This document shows, piece by piece, positions 6,904 to 12,544 of a stretch of DNA of 12,544 nucleotides. Below the pieces are notes generated by a model. It had not been told where the DNA came from. It worked only from the letters and a program-made list of their open reading frames with translations, and searched no databases. The stretch covers positions 1 through 12,544 of the forward strand of contig CAMLMF010000033.1 of NCBI GenBank assembly GCA_946480995.1, written 5' to 3'. How positions within the stretch are numbered: the stretch's first letter is position 1; every line of letters starts with the position of its first letter. The DNA is from an uncultured Bdellovibrio sp. GTDB taxonomy: Bacteria > Bdellovibrionota > Bdellovibrionia > Bdellovibrionales > Bdellovibrionaceae. The translations under genes were made by a program, and so were the position numbers.

Positions 6904-6910
6904 AAGGAGG
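6904..6910 (+). promoter_or_regulatory. Strong Shine-Dalgarno that sets a GTG start
   Basis: AAGGAGG at 6904-6910 is followed by six bases and GTG at 6917, the ideal layout. It decides the start of the secreted protein downstream against an in-frame ATG at 6812, which would lie deep within tatC and has no such site. Confidence 0.8.
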
Positions 6911-6916
6911 ATTCGG

Positions 6917-7606
6917 GTGTTATTTCTATTAAGTCTTTTATTTGTTACCAATGTTTCCCATGCCAGCGAAGAAACGTGTCCGTACACGGTAGAACGCCGG
7001 GATGAAATTCAGTTTCAACAATTATGGTCCGAAGATTCACAGAGCTGTTATTTTTCTGTGAGCCCACGAGATGCTTATGTCGATTTGATTTACCGAGATT
7101 ACTTATTCTCTTCCAGCGGTCTGTTCATGGTGTTTAATTCCTTTGGGCCAGGGGATGAGGCTAAAACCACGGCGGCACGTGAATTCTATATGTTCCCGCG
7201 CACGGCAAGCACTTTCAAAGCACAATGGGATGATGAAAACCGTGAGTTGAAAATCACGCACGTCACGGGCGACCAGTTCGTGTTTAACTATAAGCGCGCC
7301 AACCTAAAAAGCATCACGCGCGCAAATATCACGGTCGCTCCAGATATCGAACTGGCAAATCGCGGTGGTATCGAGATCACAAACTTTCAAGGTTTAATCT
7401 TGGACGGCGGATTTAAACAGGGCAGTGCCCCGACAGGGAACTCTAATGGCACGTCAGTATTCAAAGATGCGACTGGGAAAACATGTTCTGTTAAGAATGC
7501 GGAAATATTTAAGTACAACAGTCAAGGCGATGTGATTTTTAGATTTAACGATGCAAGTTTAAAAGCTTTCTTAAAGAATCGCTGCTCATCGTTGCAATTC
7601 CCTTAG
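6917..7606 (+). CDS. Secreted protein of unknown function, last gene of the tat operon
   Basis: From the GTG at 6917 the protein has 229 residues. It opens with a short hydrophobic signal peptide (LFLLSLLFVTNVSHA, probable cleavage before SEETC), giving a mature protein of about 213 residues with four cysteines: one just after cleavage, one in SCYFSV, one in KTCSV and one in NRCSS. These could form two disulphides in the periplasm. The rest is beta-rich (alternating DLIYRDYLF, FVFNYKRAN, GDVIFRFND) with no catalytic motif I can name. There is no lipobox. An alternative ATG at 6812 would overlap tatC by 77 bp and is rejected. It follows tatC by 28 bp and ends 26 bp before a strong terminator, so it is probably the last gene of the operon. 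Whether it needs Tat is unknown; its likely signal is Sec-like. Confidence 0.75.
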   Translation: MLFLLSLLFVTNVSHASEETCPYTVERRDEIQFQQLWSEDSQSCYFSVSPRDAYVDLIYRDYLFSSSGLFMVFNSFGPGDEAKTTAAREFYMFPRTASTFKAQWDDENRELKITHVTGDQFVFNYKRANLKSITRANITVAPDIELANRGGIEITNFQGLILDGGFKQGSAPTGNSNGTSVFKDATGKTCSVKNAEIFKYNSQGDVIFRFNDASLKAFLKNRCSSLQFP

Positions 7607-7632
7607 CTGGTGAAAAAAAATTTGCGCAAAAA

Positions 7633-7662
7633 AAAGGGGGTTAAAAACCCCCTTTGCTTTTT
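7633..7662. terminator. Bidirectional factor-independent terminator
   Basis: AAAGGGGG (7633-7640), a 7-nt loop and CCCCCTTT (7648-7655) form an 8-bp perfect stem. On the plus strand it runs into GCTTTTT; on the minus strand the strand leaves through eight T residues (the A run 7628-7635). It sits between the converging tat operon and the carboxylase operon, and begins directly after the biotin-carrier stop codon on the minus strand. Confidence 0.88.
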
Positions 7663-8188
7663 ACGGCTCTTCAAATTTAATCAGTACAGCTCCGGACTCT
7701 ACCGAGTCGCCCTGTTTTACTTTGATCTCTTTGATTTTTACATCACGAGAAGCGCGCAGTTCGTTTTCCATTTTCATCGCTTCCATGATCAACAATGGCT
7801 TATTCGCTTTTACAATTTCGCCTTCTTTGGCAAAGATCTCGATAATTTTACCCGGCATTCCGGATTTAAGCTCAAGATCACCACCAAAGCCGCCGCCTTT
7901 TTTCAAAGACTCATGCAGAAGCATTTCATCATTGAATACTTTGATTGTACGGAACGAGTTTCGCGTAAACACAGTGTATTCAGTGTCTTGCCCGATCACG
8001 TCAACCAAGTATGATTTTCCTTCGAAAAGGAAACTGATGTACTGTTCAGCGACTTTATAGTCATTTTTCGAAATATCATAGTGAACCCACTCTTTACCTT
8101 CTTCTTGCAAAGAAAGCTTCCAAGCGTTGCGATGCTCACTTACATCGACTTTAAACTTTTTACCTTTTAGTTCTGCTTCAAAGTACAT
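7661..8188 (-). CDS. Biotin carboxyl carrier protein of an acyl-CoA carboxylase, with BT-like N-terminal half
   Basis: The 175-residue protein ends in a biotinyl domain (about 105-175) with the attachment motif EAMKM; K139 is the biotinylated lysine, 36 residues from the C-terminus, as usual. A Gly-rich hinge (KKGGGFGGD) precedes it. The first 85 residues are a string of short beta strands (FEAELKGKKFKVDV, ISFLFEGKSYLVDVIG, FRTIKVF) like the BT barrel that joins biotin carboxylase to carrier in propionyl-CoA carboxylase alpha. The carrier swings carboxybiotin between the biotin carboxylase and carboxyltransferase sites. The start has AAGGA eight bases upstream. It lies 3 nt after the biotin carboxylase stop, so the two genes look like one alpha subunit cut in two. 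A strong terminator follows the stop. Confidence 0.9.
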   Translation of the reverse strand: MYFEAELKGKKFKVDVSEHRNAWKLSLQEEGKEWVHYDISKNDYKVAEQYISFLFEGKSYLVDVIGQDTEYTVFTRNSFRTIKVFNDEMLLHESLKKGGGFGGDLELKSGMPGKIIEIFAKEGEIVKANKPLLIMEAMKMENELRASRDVKIKEIKVKQGDSVESGAVLIKFEEP

Positions 8189-8191
8189 CTG

Positions 8192-9694
8192 CTACGTCCT
8201 TAGTTGAAGCTTGCGACCGACGCGCTTCCAGTTAGAAGTCAAATTCAGCTGACGAACATCTTTCGATTTACGATCGTTATAGGCCGTAATCGCGGCTGCG
8301 ATTAAGAACACAGGATCTTCAACCTCTTTAAAGATTTGTGGTTCGATCACTTCAAAGTTCTTTTCAATAAACTGAGTCGTGTAAGAGCCGTCACGGAATT
8401 TTGCGTGATCCAAGATGGATTTGTGCAAAACGATGTTTGTTTTAATTCCCGTTAATACGAACTCGCTCAGCGCGCGTTGCATTCTGTCGATAGCTTCTTC
8501 GCGCGTTTCGCCCCAAGTGATAAGTTTAGCAATCATTGGATCGTAATAAATAGGAACTTCATAGCCAGGGTAGGCATAGGAATCCACACGCATAAACGGA
8601 CCTTGTGGATGGCGGCAAGCGCGAATCACACCAGGGTGAGGTTTATAAGTAATTGGATCTTCGGCACAGATACGGGCTTCAATCGCATGACCTTTTTGCT
8701 TAATGTCTTCTTGTTTGAATGACAAATGCTTGCCTGCGGCCACATAGATTTGCTCTTTCACAAGGTCGTAACCCGTCACGATTTCTGTGATCGGATGTTC
8801 CACTTGCAAGCGCGTATTCATTTCCATGAAGTAAAATTCTTTGGTCGAGTTATCAAAGATAAACTCAATTGTTCCAGCGCCGACATAGTTAATTTGCTTA
8901 GCTGCGCGTACGGAACACTCACCCATGCGCAAACGAACTTCGTGCGGCACAGAAGGGGACGGACATTCCTCAATGATCTTTTGGTGACGACGTTGTACTG
9001 AACATTCACGTTCAAACAAGTGCACGTGGTTGCCGTGCTTATCGCCGAACACTTGGATCTCAATGTGTTTTGGATCATTGATGAATTTTTCAATGTACAC
9101 TGTCGGGTCAGCGAAATAGTTCTGACCTTCAGAACGACACGCACGGAAGGCACTTTCAAGCTCGTCCATTTGACGAACTACGCGCATCCCTTTACCGCCA
9201 CCACCAGCCGAAGCTTTGATGATTACTGGCAAGCCAATTTTTTCCGCAATCTTTGCAGCCTCTTCAACCGTTTCAACGCCACCATCACTGCCCGGAACTG
9301 TCGGTACGCCGGCCTTTTTCATCAAGGCCTTGGCTGAAAGCTTATCGCCCATGGCTTCGATATTTGCCACTGTGGGGCCGATAAACGTGATGCCCGCTTC
9401 TTCCAACGCTTTCGCGAATGTTGTGTTTTCAGAAAGAAAACCATAACCCGGATGAACAGCATCGACGCCGGCTTGTTTTGCCACTTCGATAATTTTTTTA
9501 TAATTTAAATAGCTCTCTTTCGATGGAGAAGGCCCAATGTGATAAGCCTCGTCCGCCAAGAAAACATGTAAGCTGTCGCGATCTGCATCGGAAAACACCG
9601 CCACAGATCCGATTCCTAATTCACGACAAGCGCGAGTCACGCGAATTGCGATTTCCCCACGATTGGCGATCAGGATTTTTTTAAATAATGCCAT
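8192..9694 (-). CDS. accC: Biotin carboxylase subunit of an acyl-CoA carboxylase (AccC/PccA-like)
   Basis: The 500-residue protein carries out the first half-reaction: ATP plus bicarbonate carboxylate the biotin on the carrier protein. Motifs are ILIANRGEIA (7-16), HPGYGFLSEN (81-90), K160 and the Gly-rich ATP loop GGGGKG (164-169), RRHQK (235-239) and the active-site EMNTRLQVEH (291-300) with the catalytic Arg at 295. It is about 50 residues longer than Escherichia coli AccC; the extra C-terminus (after about 450, ending SNWKRVGRKLQLRT) resembles the region leading into the BT domain of propionyl-CoA carboxylase alpha. AAGGA sits six bases before the ATG. It is the middle gene of three, 26 nt after the carboxyltransferase and 3 nt before the carrier gene. 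It is not pyruvate carboxylase, as no pyruvate-binding domain is present. Confidence 0.95.
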   Translation of the reverse strand: MALFKKILIANRGEIAIRVTRACRELGIGSVAVFSDADRDSLHVFLADEAYHIGPSPSKESYLNYKKIIEVAKQAGVDAVHPGYGFLSENTTFAKALEEAGITFIGPTVANIEAMGDKLSAKALMKKAGVPTVPGSDGGVETVEEAAKIAEKIGLPVIIKASAGGGGKGMRVVRQMDELESAFRACRSEGQNYFADPTVYIEKFINDPKHIEIQVFGDKHGNHVHLFERECSVQRRHQKIIEECPSPSVPHEVRLRMGECSVRAAKQINYVGAGTIEFIFDNSTKEFYFMEMNTRLQVEHPITEIVTGYDLVKEQIYVAAGKHLSFKQEDIKQKGHAIEARICAEDPITYKPHPGVIRACRHPQGPFMRVDSYAYPGYEVPIYYDPMIAKLITWGETREEAIDRMQRALSEFVLTGIKTNIVLHKSILDHAKFRDGSYTTQFIEKNFEVIEPQIFKEVEDPVFLIAAAITAYNDRKSKDVRQLNLTSNWKRVGRKLQLRT

Positions 9695-9720
9695 AAAGCT
9701 TCCTTAATTTCGCACTCCGC

Positions 9721-11289
9721 TTACAGCGGAATATTCCCGTGTTTTTTCGCCGGAGTAATATCGCGTTTATGTTTTAGCATCTCTAAAGAATCGATAATGC
9801 GTTTACGAGTCATCGCTGGTTCAATAACTTCATCCGTGTACCCAAGCTCTGCTGAGATATACGGATTGCTGAACTTCGCTTCGTATTCCGCCGTTAAGCG
9901 TGCTTTTTCTGCCGCAGGATCTTTGGCTTTATTGATTTCTTCACGACTGATGATGCTCACCGCACCCTCAGCACCCATCACGGCAATTTCTGCTGACGGG
10001 TAAGCCAAGTTCACATCAGAGCGCAACAATTTAGAACCCATCACGATGTAAGCGCCACCATAGGCTTTGCGCGTGATCACTGTGATTTTCGGCACAGTGG
10101 CTTCAGCGTAAGCATAAAGAAGTTTCGCACCGTGAGTGATAATGCCATTCCACTCTTGGTCTTTACCAGGCAAGAAGCCCGGAACGTCAACGAATGAAAC
10201 AACTGGAATATTGAAAGCGTCACAGAAGCGAATGAAGCGAGCCGCTTTCCGCGAAGCTTCGATATTTAAGCAACCCGCTAAAATATTTGGCTGATTCGCA
10301 ACGATACCCACAGGGCGACCGTTAAAGCGTGCGTAACCCACAATAATATTTTGTGCGAAGTGTTTGTGCACCTCTAAGAAGTAACCTTCGTCCACGCATT
10401 CTGTAATTACACTAAGCATGTCGTAAGGCTTCTTAGGGTTTTCAGGAATCAAAGTATTTAAGGCCTCAGTCACGCGATCAGGGCGATCGTTTGTTGGTAA
10501 GACAGGGGCGTCATCTAAATTATTTGAAGGCAAGAAGTTCATCAGCTCGCGGATCAACAACAAGCAGTGCTTATCATCTTCAGCCGCAAAGTGCGCGACA
10601 CCTGATTTTGCAGAATGAGTTGTCGCTCCACCAAGTTCTTCTTTGGTTACTTCTTCGTGTGTGACCGTCTTAATAACATCAGGGCCCGTCACGAACATAT
10701 AGCTCGTGTTTTTAACCATGAACACGAAGTCTGTGATTGAAGGAGAATAAACTGCGCCACCTGCACAAGGCCCCATGATCGCAGTGATTTGCGGAACAAG
10801 ACCGGAAGCCATGGTGTTGCGAGTAAAGATGTCAGCATAGCCACCAAGGGACTCAATGCCCTCTTGAATACGCGCGCCACCAGAATCGTTGATTGAAATA
10901 AATGGAGCTCCATTTTTCATGGAAAGATCCATCACTTTACAAATCTTGTTGGCTTGAGTGCGAGACATTGATCCACCAATGACGGTGAAATCTTGTGAAG
11001 AGACATAAACTAGTTTGCCGTTGATGCGACCGTAGCCCGTGATGACACCGTCACCAGGAACAACGGTTTTATCCATGCCGAAGTTCGTGCAACGATGAGT
11101 AACGAAACGATCCATTTCCACAAAGCTGCCTTGGTCGACCAGAACATCAATGCGTTCGCGGGCTGTTAAGCGTCCACCTTGCTTGTGTTTAGCAATACGG
11201 GCTGCGCCTCCGCCGGCCATGGCGGCTTCATTTCTTTTTTCAAGGTCGTTAAGACGAGCTTGAATGCCAGATGAAATTTCTGTGCTCAT
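9721..11289 (-). CDS. pccB: Acyl-CoA carboxylase carboxyltransferase subunit, propionyl-CoA carboxylase beta type
   Basis: The 522-residue protein moves the carboxyl group from carboxybiotin to an acyl-CoA. It has the two crotonase-like halves of the PccB family. The N-terminal half has [11 protein letters not shown] (38-48), SGGARIQEG (136-144) and [11 protein letters not shown] (173-183); the C-terminal half has [10 protein letters not shown] (366-375), HGAKLLYA (386-393), [14 protein letters not shown] (407-420) and [11 protein letters not shown] (434-444). It ends KHGNIPL, typical of the family. Similarity to human PCCB is strong from memory. The residue after GGAY is Ile415, where propionyl-specific enzymes often have Asp, so the true substrate could be propionyl-, acetyl- or another short acyl-CoA. 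It is the first gene of the operon; AAAGGA lies five bases before the ATG. It differs from the split AccA/AccD of fatty-acid synthesis. Confidence 0.93.
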   Translation of the reverse strand: MSTEISSGIQARLNDLEKRNEAAMAGGGAARIAKHKQGGRLTARERIDVLVDQGSFVEMDRFVTHRCTNFGMDKTVVPGDGVITGYGRINGKLVYVSSQDFTVIGGSMSRTQANKICKVMDLSMKNGAPFISINDSGGARIQEGIESLGGYADIFTRNTMASGLVPQITAIMGPCAGGAVYSPSITDFVFMVKNTSYMFVTGPDVIKTVTHEEVTKEELGGATTHSAKSGVAHFAAEDDKHCLLLIRELMNFLPSNNLDDAPVLPTNDRPDRVTEALNTLIPENPKKPYDMLSVITECVDEGYFLEVHKHFAQNIIVGYARFNGRPVGIVANQPNILAGCLNIEASRKAARFIRFCDAFNIPVVSFVDVPGFLPGKDQEWNGIITHGAKLLYAYAEATVPKITVITRKAYGGAYIVMGSKLLRSDVNLAYPSAEIAVMGAEGAVSIISREEINKAKDPAAEKARLTAEYEAKFSNPYISAELGYTDEVIEPAMTRKRIIDSLEMLKHKRDITPAKKHGNIPL

Positions 11290-11376
11290 ATGATTCCTTT
11301 TGTGGGGGAGTGACCCCTTTAAAAACAGGGAATCAATCTACCATGTGAAGCGAAGGAATCATCTAAATTGGAAGAC

Positions 11377-11401
11377 GCGGAGCGCACTATTTATGCTCCG
11401 C
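11377..11401 (-). terminator. Candidate terminator after the S8 protease gene
   Basis: GCGGAGC (11377-11383) and GCTCCGC (11395-11401) are perfect 7-bp inverted repeats around an 11-nt loop, 24 bp after the protease stop on the minus strand. The following bases on that strand (GTCTTCCAATTT) are only mildly T-rich, so termination strength is uncertain. The rest of the 136-bp gap (11290-11425) must hold the promoter of the carboxylase operon, but I see no convincing -35/-10 pair there. Confidence 0.45.
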
Positions 11402-11425
11402 AATAAGATAGCTATACTATTGAAA

Positions 11426-12310
11426 TTATGGAACTAACTGGCGAAGCTTGGCCAACGCCTTTTCCACGTTGATGCGTCCTCGAGTATTTACTTTAAACTC
11501 ATGCCCTGTGGACACGTCGACGGACTGCAGAATAGCTGAGCGAATTTGCGAAGCTGTGGCATTTGGTTTGGCACTCCAAAGCAAGGCTGCAGCTCCACTG
11601 ACGAACGGTGCTGCCATGCTTGTGCCCTCCATATACGCGGTGGAATTTCCGGGAATCGTGCTAAGAATTCTTTCCCCTGGGGCCGCGACGTGCACCAAAC
11701 TGAATCCACTGTTCGACCATGAAGTCATAAAATCAGAAACCGAGGAAGCCGCCACAGTGATTTGATTCGAAAGACCGAAAGAGGCGGGGAACTCTGGGTA
11801 TACATCGATATCGCGAGCATCATTTCCTGCAGCGACAACAATCAAAATCCCTTTGCTTTGCAGTTCTGTGAAGGCGCTTCGTAAAGAGGCCACGCACGGT
11901 GCGCCACCCCAGCTTGCATTAATAATTTTTGCGCCACGATTTGCAGAATATTGCATCGCTAAAACAGCATCTCCTAAAGAACCACCACCATCGTTGGTAA
12001 TGAACTGCGCGGGAATAATTTGCGCAAGTGGCGCGACACCTTCCACAGAGCCAAAATGCGAATCTGCGGCGATAATACCGGCCACATGAGTTCCGTGGGA
12101 GCTTGGAGTTTTCACCGAACTTGGGGTTGAAATAAAGGCGGCCCCATAATAGTCATCCACCACGCCATTGCCATCATCATCGATGCCGTTGTTTGGAATC
12201 TCGCCAGAATTAACGGCGATACGTGGTTGAATTTGTGGATGAGTCACATCGACGATGGAATCAACCACAGCCACTTTTATGTTTTGTCCGTAAATTCCTT
12301 CGGCCCACAC
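11426..12310 (-). CDS. S8 (subtilisin-family) serine protease, N-terminally disrupted
   Basis: The longest start in this frame is GTG at 12310, giving 294 residues that hold a complete subtilase catalytic core. Asp17 lies in VAVVDSIVD (the family usually has DTG or DSG, here DSI), His72 in SHGTHVAG, the oxyanion Asn163 in AAGND and Ser231 in GTSMAAP. NGIDDDGNGVVDDYYG (42-57) is the Asp-rich, probably calcium-binding insertion seen in many secreted subtilases. The protein ends soon after the core, with no extra C-terminal domain. Homology does not begin at the GTG: the frame upstream encodes WGQDKISARS, the usual start of a subtilase mature domain, and before that FVEYDRQLKI, like the end of an inhibitor I9 propeptide, until a TAA at 12419. 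No signal peptide or Shine-Dalgarno supports the GTG. It is probably a decayed or frameshifted secreted protease. Confidence 0.8.
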   Translation of the reverse strand: MWAEGIYGQNIKVAVVDSIVDVTHPQIQPRIAVNSGEIPNNGIDDDGNGVVDDYYGAAFISTPSSVKTPSSHGTHVAGIIAADSHFGSVEGVAPLAQIIPAQFITNDGGGSLGDAVLAMQYSANRGAKIINASWGGAPCVASLRSAFTELQSKGILIVVAAGNDARDIDVYPEFPASFGLSNQITVAASSVSDFMTSWSNSGFSLVHVAAPGERILSTIPGNSTAYMEGTSMAAPFVSGAAALLWSAKPNATASQIRSAILQSVDVSTGHEFKVNTRGRINVEKALAKLRQLVP

Positions 12311-12421
12311 GCTGCGTGCAGAAATTTTATCTTGCCCCCAGCTGTCGGTAGCAGAGGAGGTGCGAACCTCAGTGGCCGTTTCAATTTTCAGTTGCCTGTC
12401 GTATTCGACAAAACGAATTTA
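12311..12421 (-). pseudogene. Propeptide-end remnant of the S8 protease, closed by an in-frame TAA
   Basis: The 36 codons immediately upstream of the GTG at 12310 stay open and read IRFVEYDRQLKI, then ETATEVRTSS, then SWGQDKISARS. The pattern FVEYDR is typical of the last strand of the I9 propeptide, and W..DKI..R of the first residues of subtilase catalytic domains. TAA (complement of 12419-12421) interrupts the frame, and no ATG, GTG or TTG lies between it and 12310. The other two minus frames upstream show no clear continuation, though the frame reading AWENVVGAEKFPAYKF up to about 12415 would join it after a one- or two-base shift. Confidence 0.5.
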
Positions 12422-12544
12422 TACGCGGGAAATTTTTCCGCCCCGACAACGTTCTCCCATGCCACATCGAGTTATTTCCCGATACCGAACATGGATCAGG
12501 GCTCCACCAACATGTTTCTTCTTGCAAATTATAATGGAGATCAG
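12401..12544 (+). other. Possible fragment of a secreted SBBP/beta-propeller-type repeat protein, running off the edge
   Basis: One plus frame is open to the window end and reads VVFDKTNLYAGNF, SAPTTFSHATSSYF, then MDQGSTNMFLLANYNGDQ. The pattern D..(G/T)NLY.(A)GNF...TF......G(S)(T/D).F(L)A.Y(N)..G is that of secreted SBBP-type beta-propeller repeats. No start codon with a ribosome binding site and no signal peptide lies in front, so it would be an internal fragment, or else chance in an A+T-moderate stretch. An ATG at 12491 could start a gene that leaves the window, but this too has no Shine-Dalgarno. This is pattern recognition from about 48 codons only. Confidence 0.3.

Noticed and set aside
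6812..6916. An upstream ATG (6812) would give the last tat-operon protein a long N-terminus containing SRRIRVLFLL, which looks like a twin-arginine signal next to tatBC.
   Set aside because: The Arg-Arg codons are the AAGGAGG Shine-Dalgarno read in frame. The GTG at 6917, six bases after it, is a far better start, and the longer version overlaps tatC by 77 bp without a ribosome binding site.
9020..9337. Long open plus-strand frame opposite the biotin carboxylase gene.
   Set aside because: It is antisense to highly conserved codons, has no ribosome binding site and its product has no recognisable domain; a shadow frame.
9716..9730. Small hairpin (TCCGC/GCGGA, 5-nt loop) around the carboxyltransferase stop codon as an internal terminator or attenuator.
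   Set aside because: Only 5 bp with no T-tract, directly followed by the biotin carboxylase ribosome binding site; probably chance.
7661..11289. Acetyl-CoA carboxylase of fatty-acid synthesis (AccABCD).
   Set aside because: The carboxyltransferase is a single chain of PccB type with both halves, not separate AccA and AccD, and the carrier has a BT-like N-terminus rather than the AccB Pro/Ala-rich linker.
11304..11317. GGGG/CCCC hairpin just before the carboxyltransferase ribosome binding site as a regulatory RNA element.
   Set aside because: The stem is only 4 bp with a 5-nt loop, and there is no conserved riboswitch architecture.
11853..12089. Open plus-strand frame opposite the S8 protease.
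   Set aside because: Antisense to the conserved catalytic core; composition follows from the Ala/Gly-rich protease codons.
1..12544. CRISPR array, tRNA or rRNA gene, insertion sequence, toxin-antitoxin pair or phage genes.
   Set aside because: No regularly spaced repeats, no cloverleaf or rRNA sequence, and no transposase, integrase or small paired gene found on reading both strands.

Overview
The window (about 45% G+C by eye) looks like a chromosomal stretch from a Bdellovibrio-like member of the Bdellovibrionota. This rests on overall gene style and content, meaning large secreted or cytosolic peptidases, a three-gene propionyl-CoA-carboxylase-type enzyme and TatB/TatC next to proteins I do not recognise. 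No marker gene proves the taxon. I see no tRNA, rRNA, CRISPR array, insertion sequence or phage gene. Most of the window is ordinary core chromosome; the right edge is not.

Left part (1-5070). The minus strand carries the start of a probable grpE, preceded in transcription by hemW (haem chaperone, radical SAM). Divergent from hemW, with only 16 bp between the two start codons, is an 866-residue double-domain M16 zinc peptidase. It converges on a secreted protein with an HEYGH zinc-peptidase motif that I cannot place in a named family. The two 3' ends overlap by 8 bp, and both stop codons fall on the loop of one perfect 8-bp hairpin.

Middle (5150-7606, plus strand). This is a probable operon: an unrecognised 211-residue soluble protein, tatB, tatC (ATGA overlap) and an unrecognised secreted protein that starts at a GTG behind a perfect AAGGAGG. 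A good sigma70-type promoter sits in the 3' end of the 211-residue gene, with its -10 box only 6 nt from the tatB ATG, suggesting leaderless tat mRNA. hemW and the 211-residue gene have similar spacing. A strong bidirectional terminator closes the operon.

Right part (7661-11289, minus strand). An acyl-CoA carboxylase operon is transcribed as carboxyltransferase (PccB type), biotin carboxylase, then a biotin-carrier protein. The carrier has an N-terminal half that looks like the BT domain of propionyl-CoA carboxylase alpha, so the usual single alpha chain is split in two. Each gene has a good AGGA-type ribosome binding site.

Right edge (11426-12544). A subtilisin-family (S8) protease on the minus strand keeps Asp, His, Asn and Ser active-site residues, but its propeptide is cut by an in-frame TAA at 12419-12421 and no conventional start precedes the conserved catalytic-domain start. 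Just beyond, the plus strand reads like a piece of a secreted beta-propeller or SBBP-type repeat protein. The edge may be a rearrangement or gene-decay junction.

I did not find a convincing new multi-gene system. The best candidates for novelty are the two unknown proteins flanking tatBC, the secreted HEYGH protein, and the shared-hairpin and leaderless-promoter architecture.
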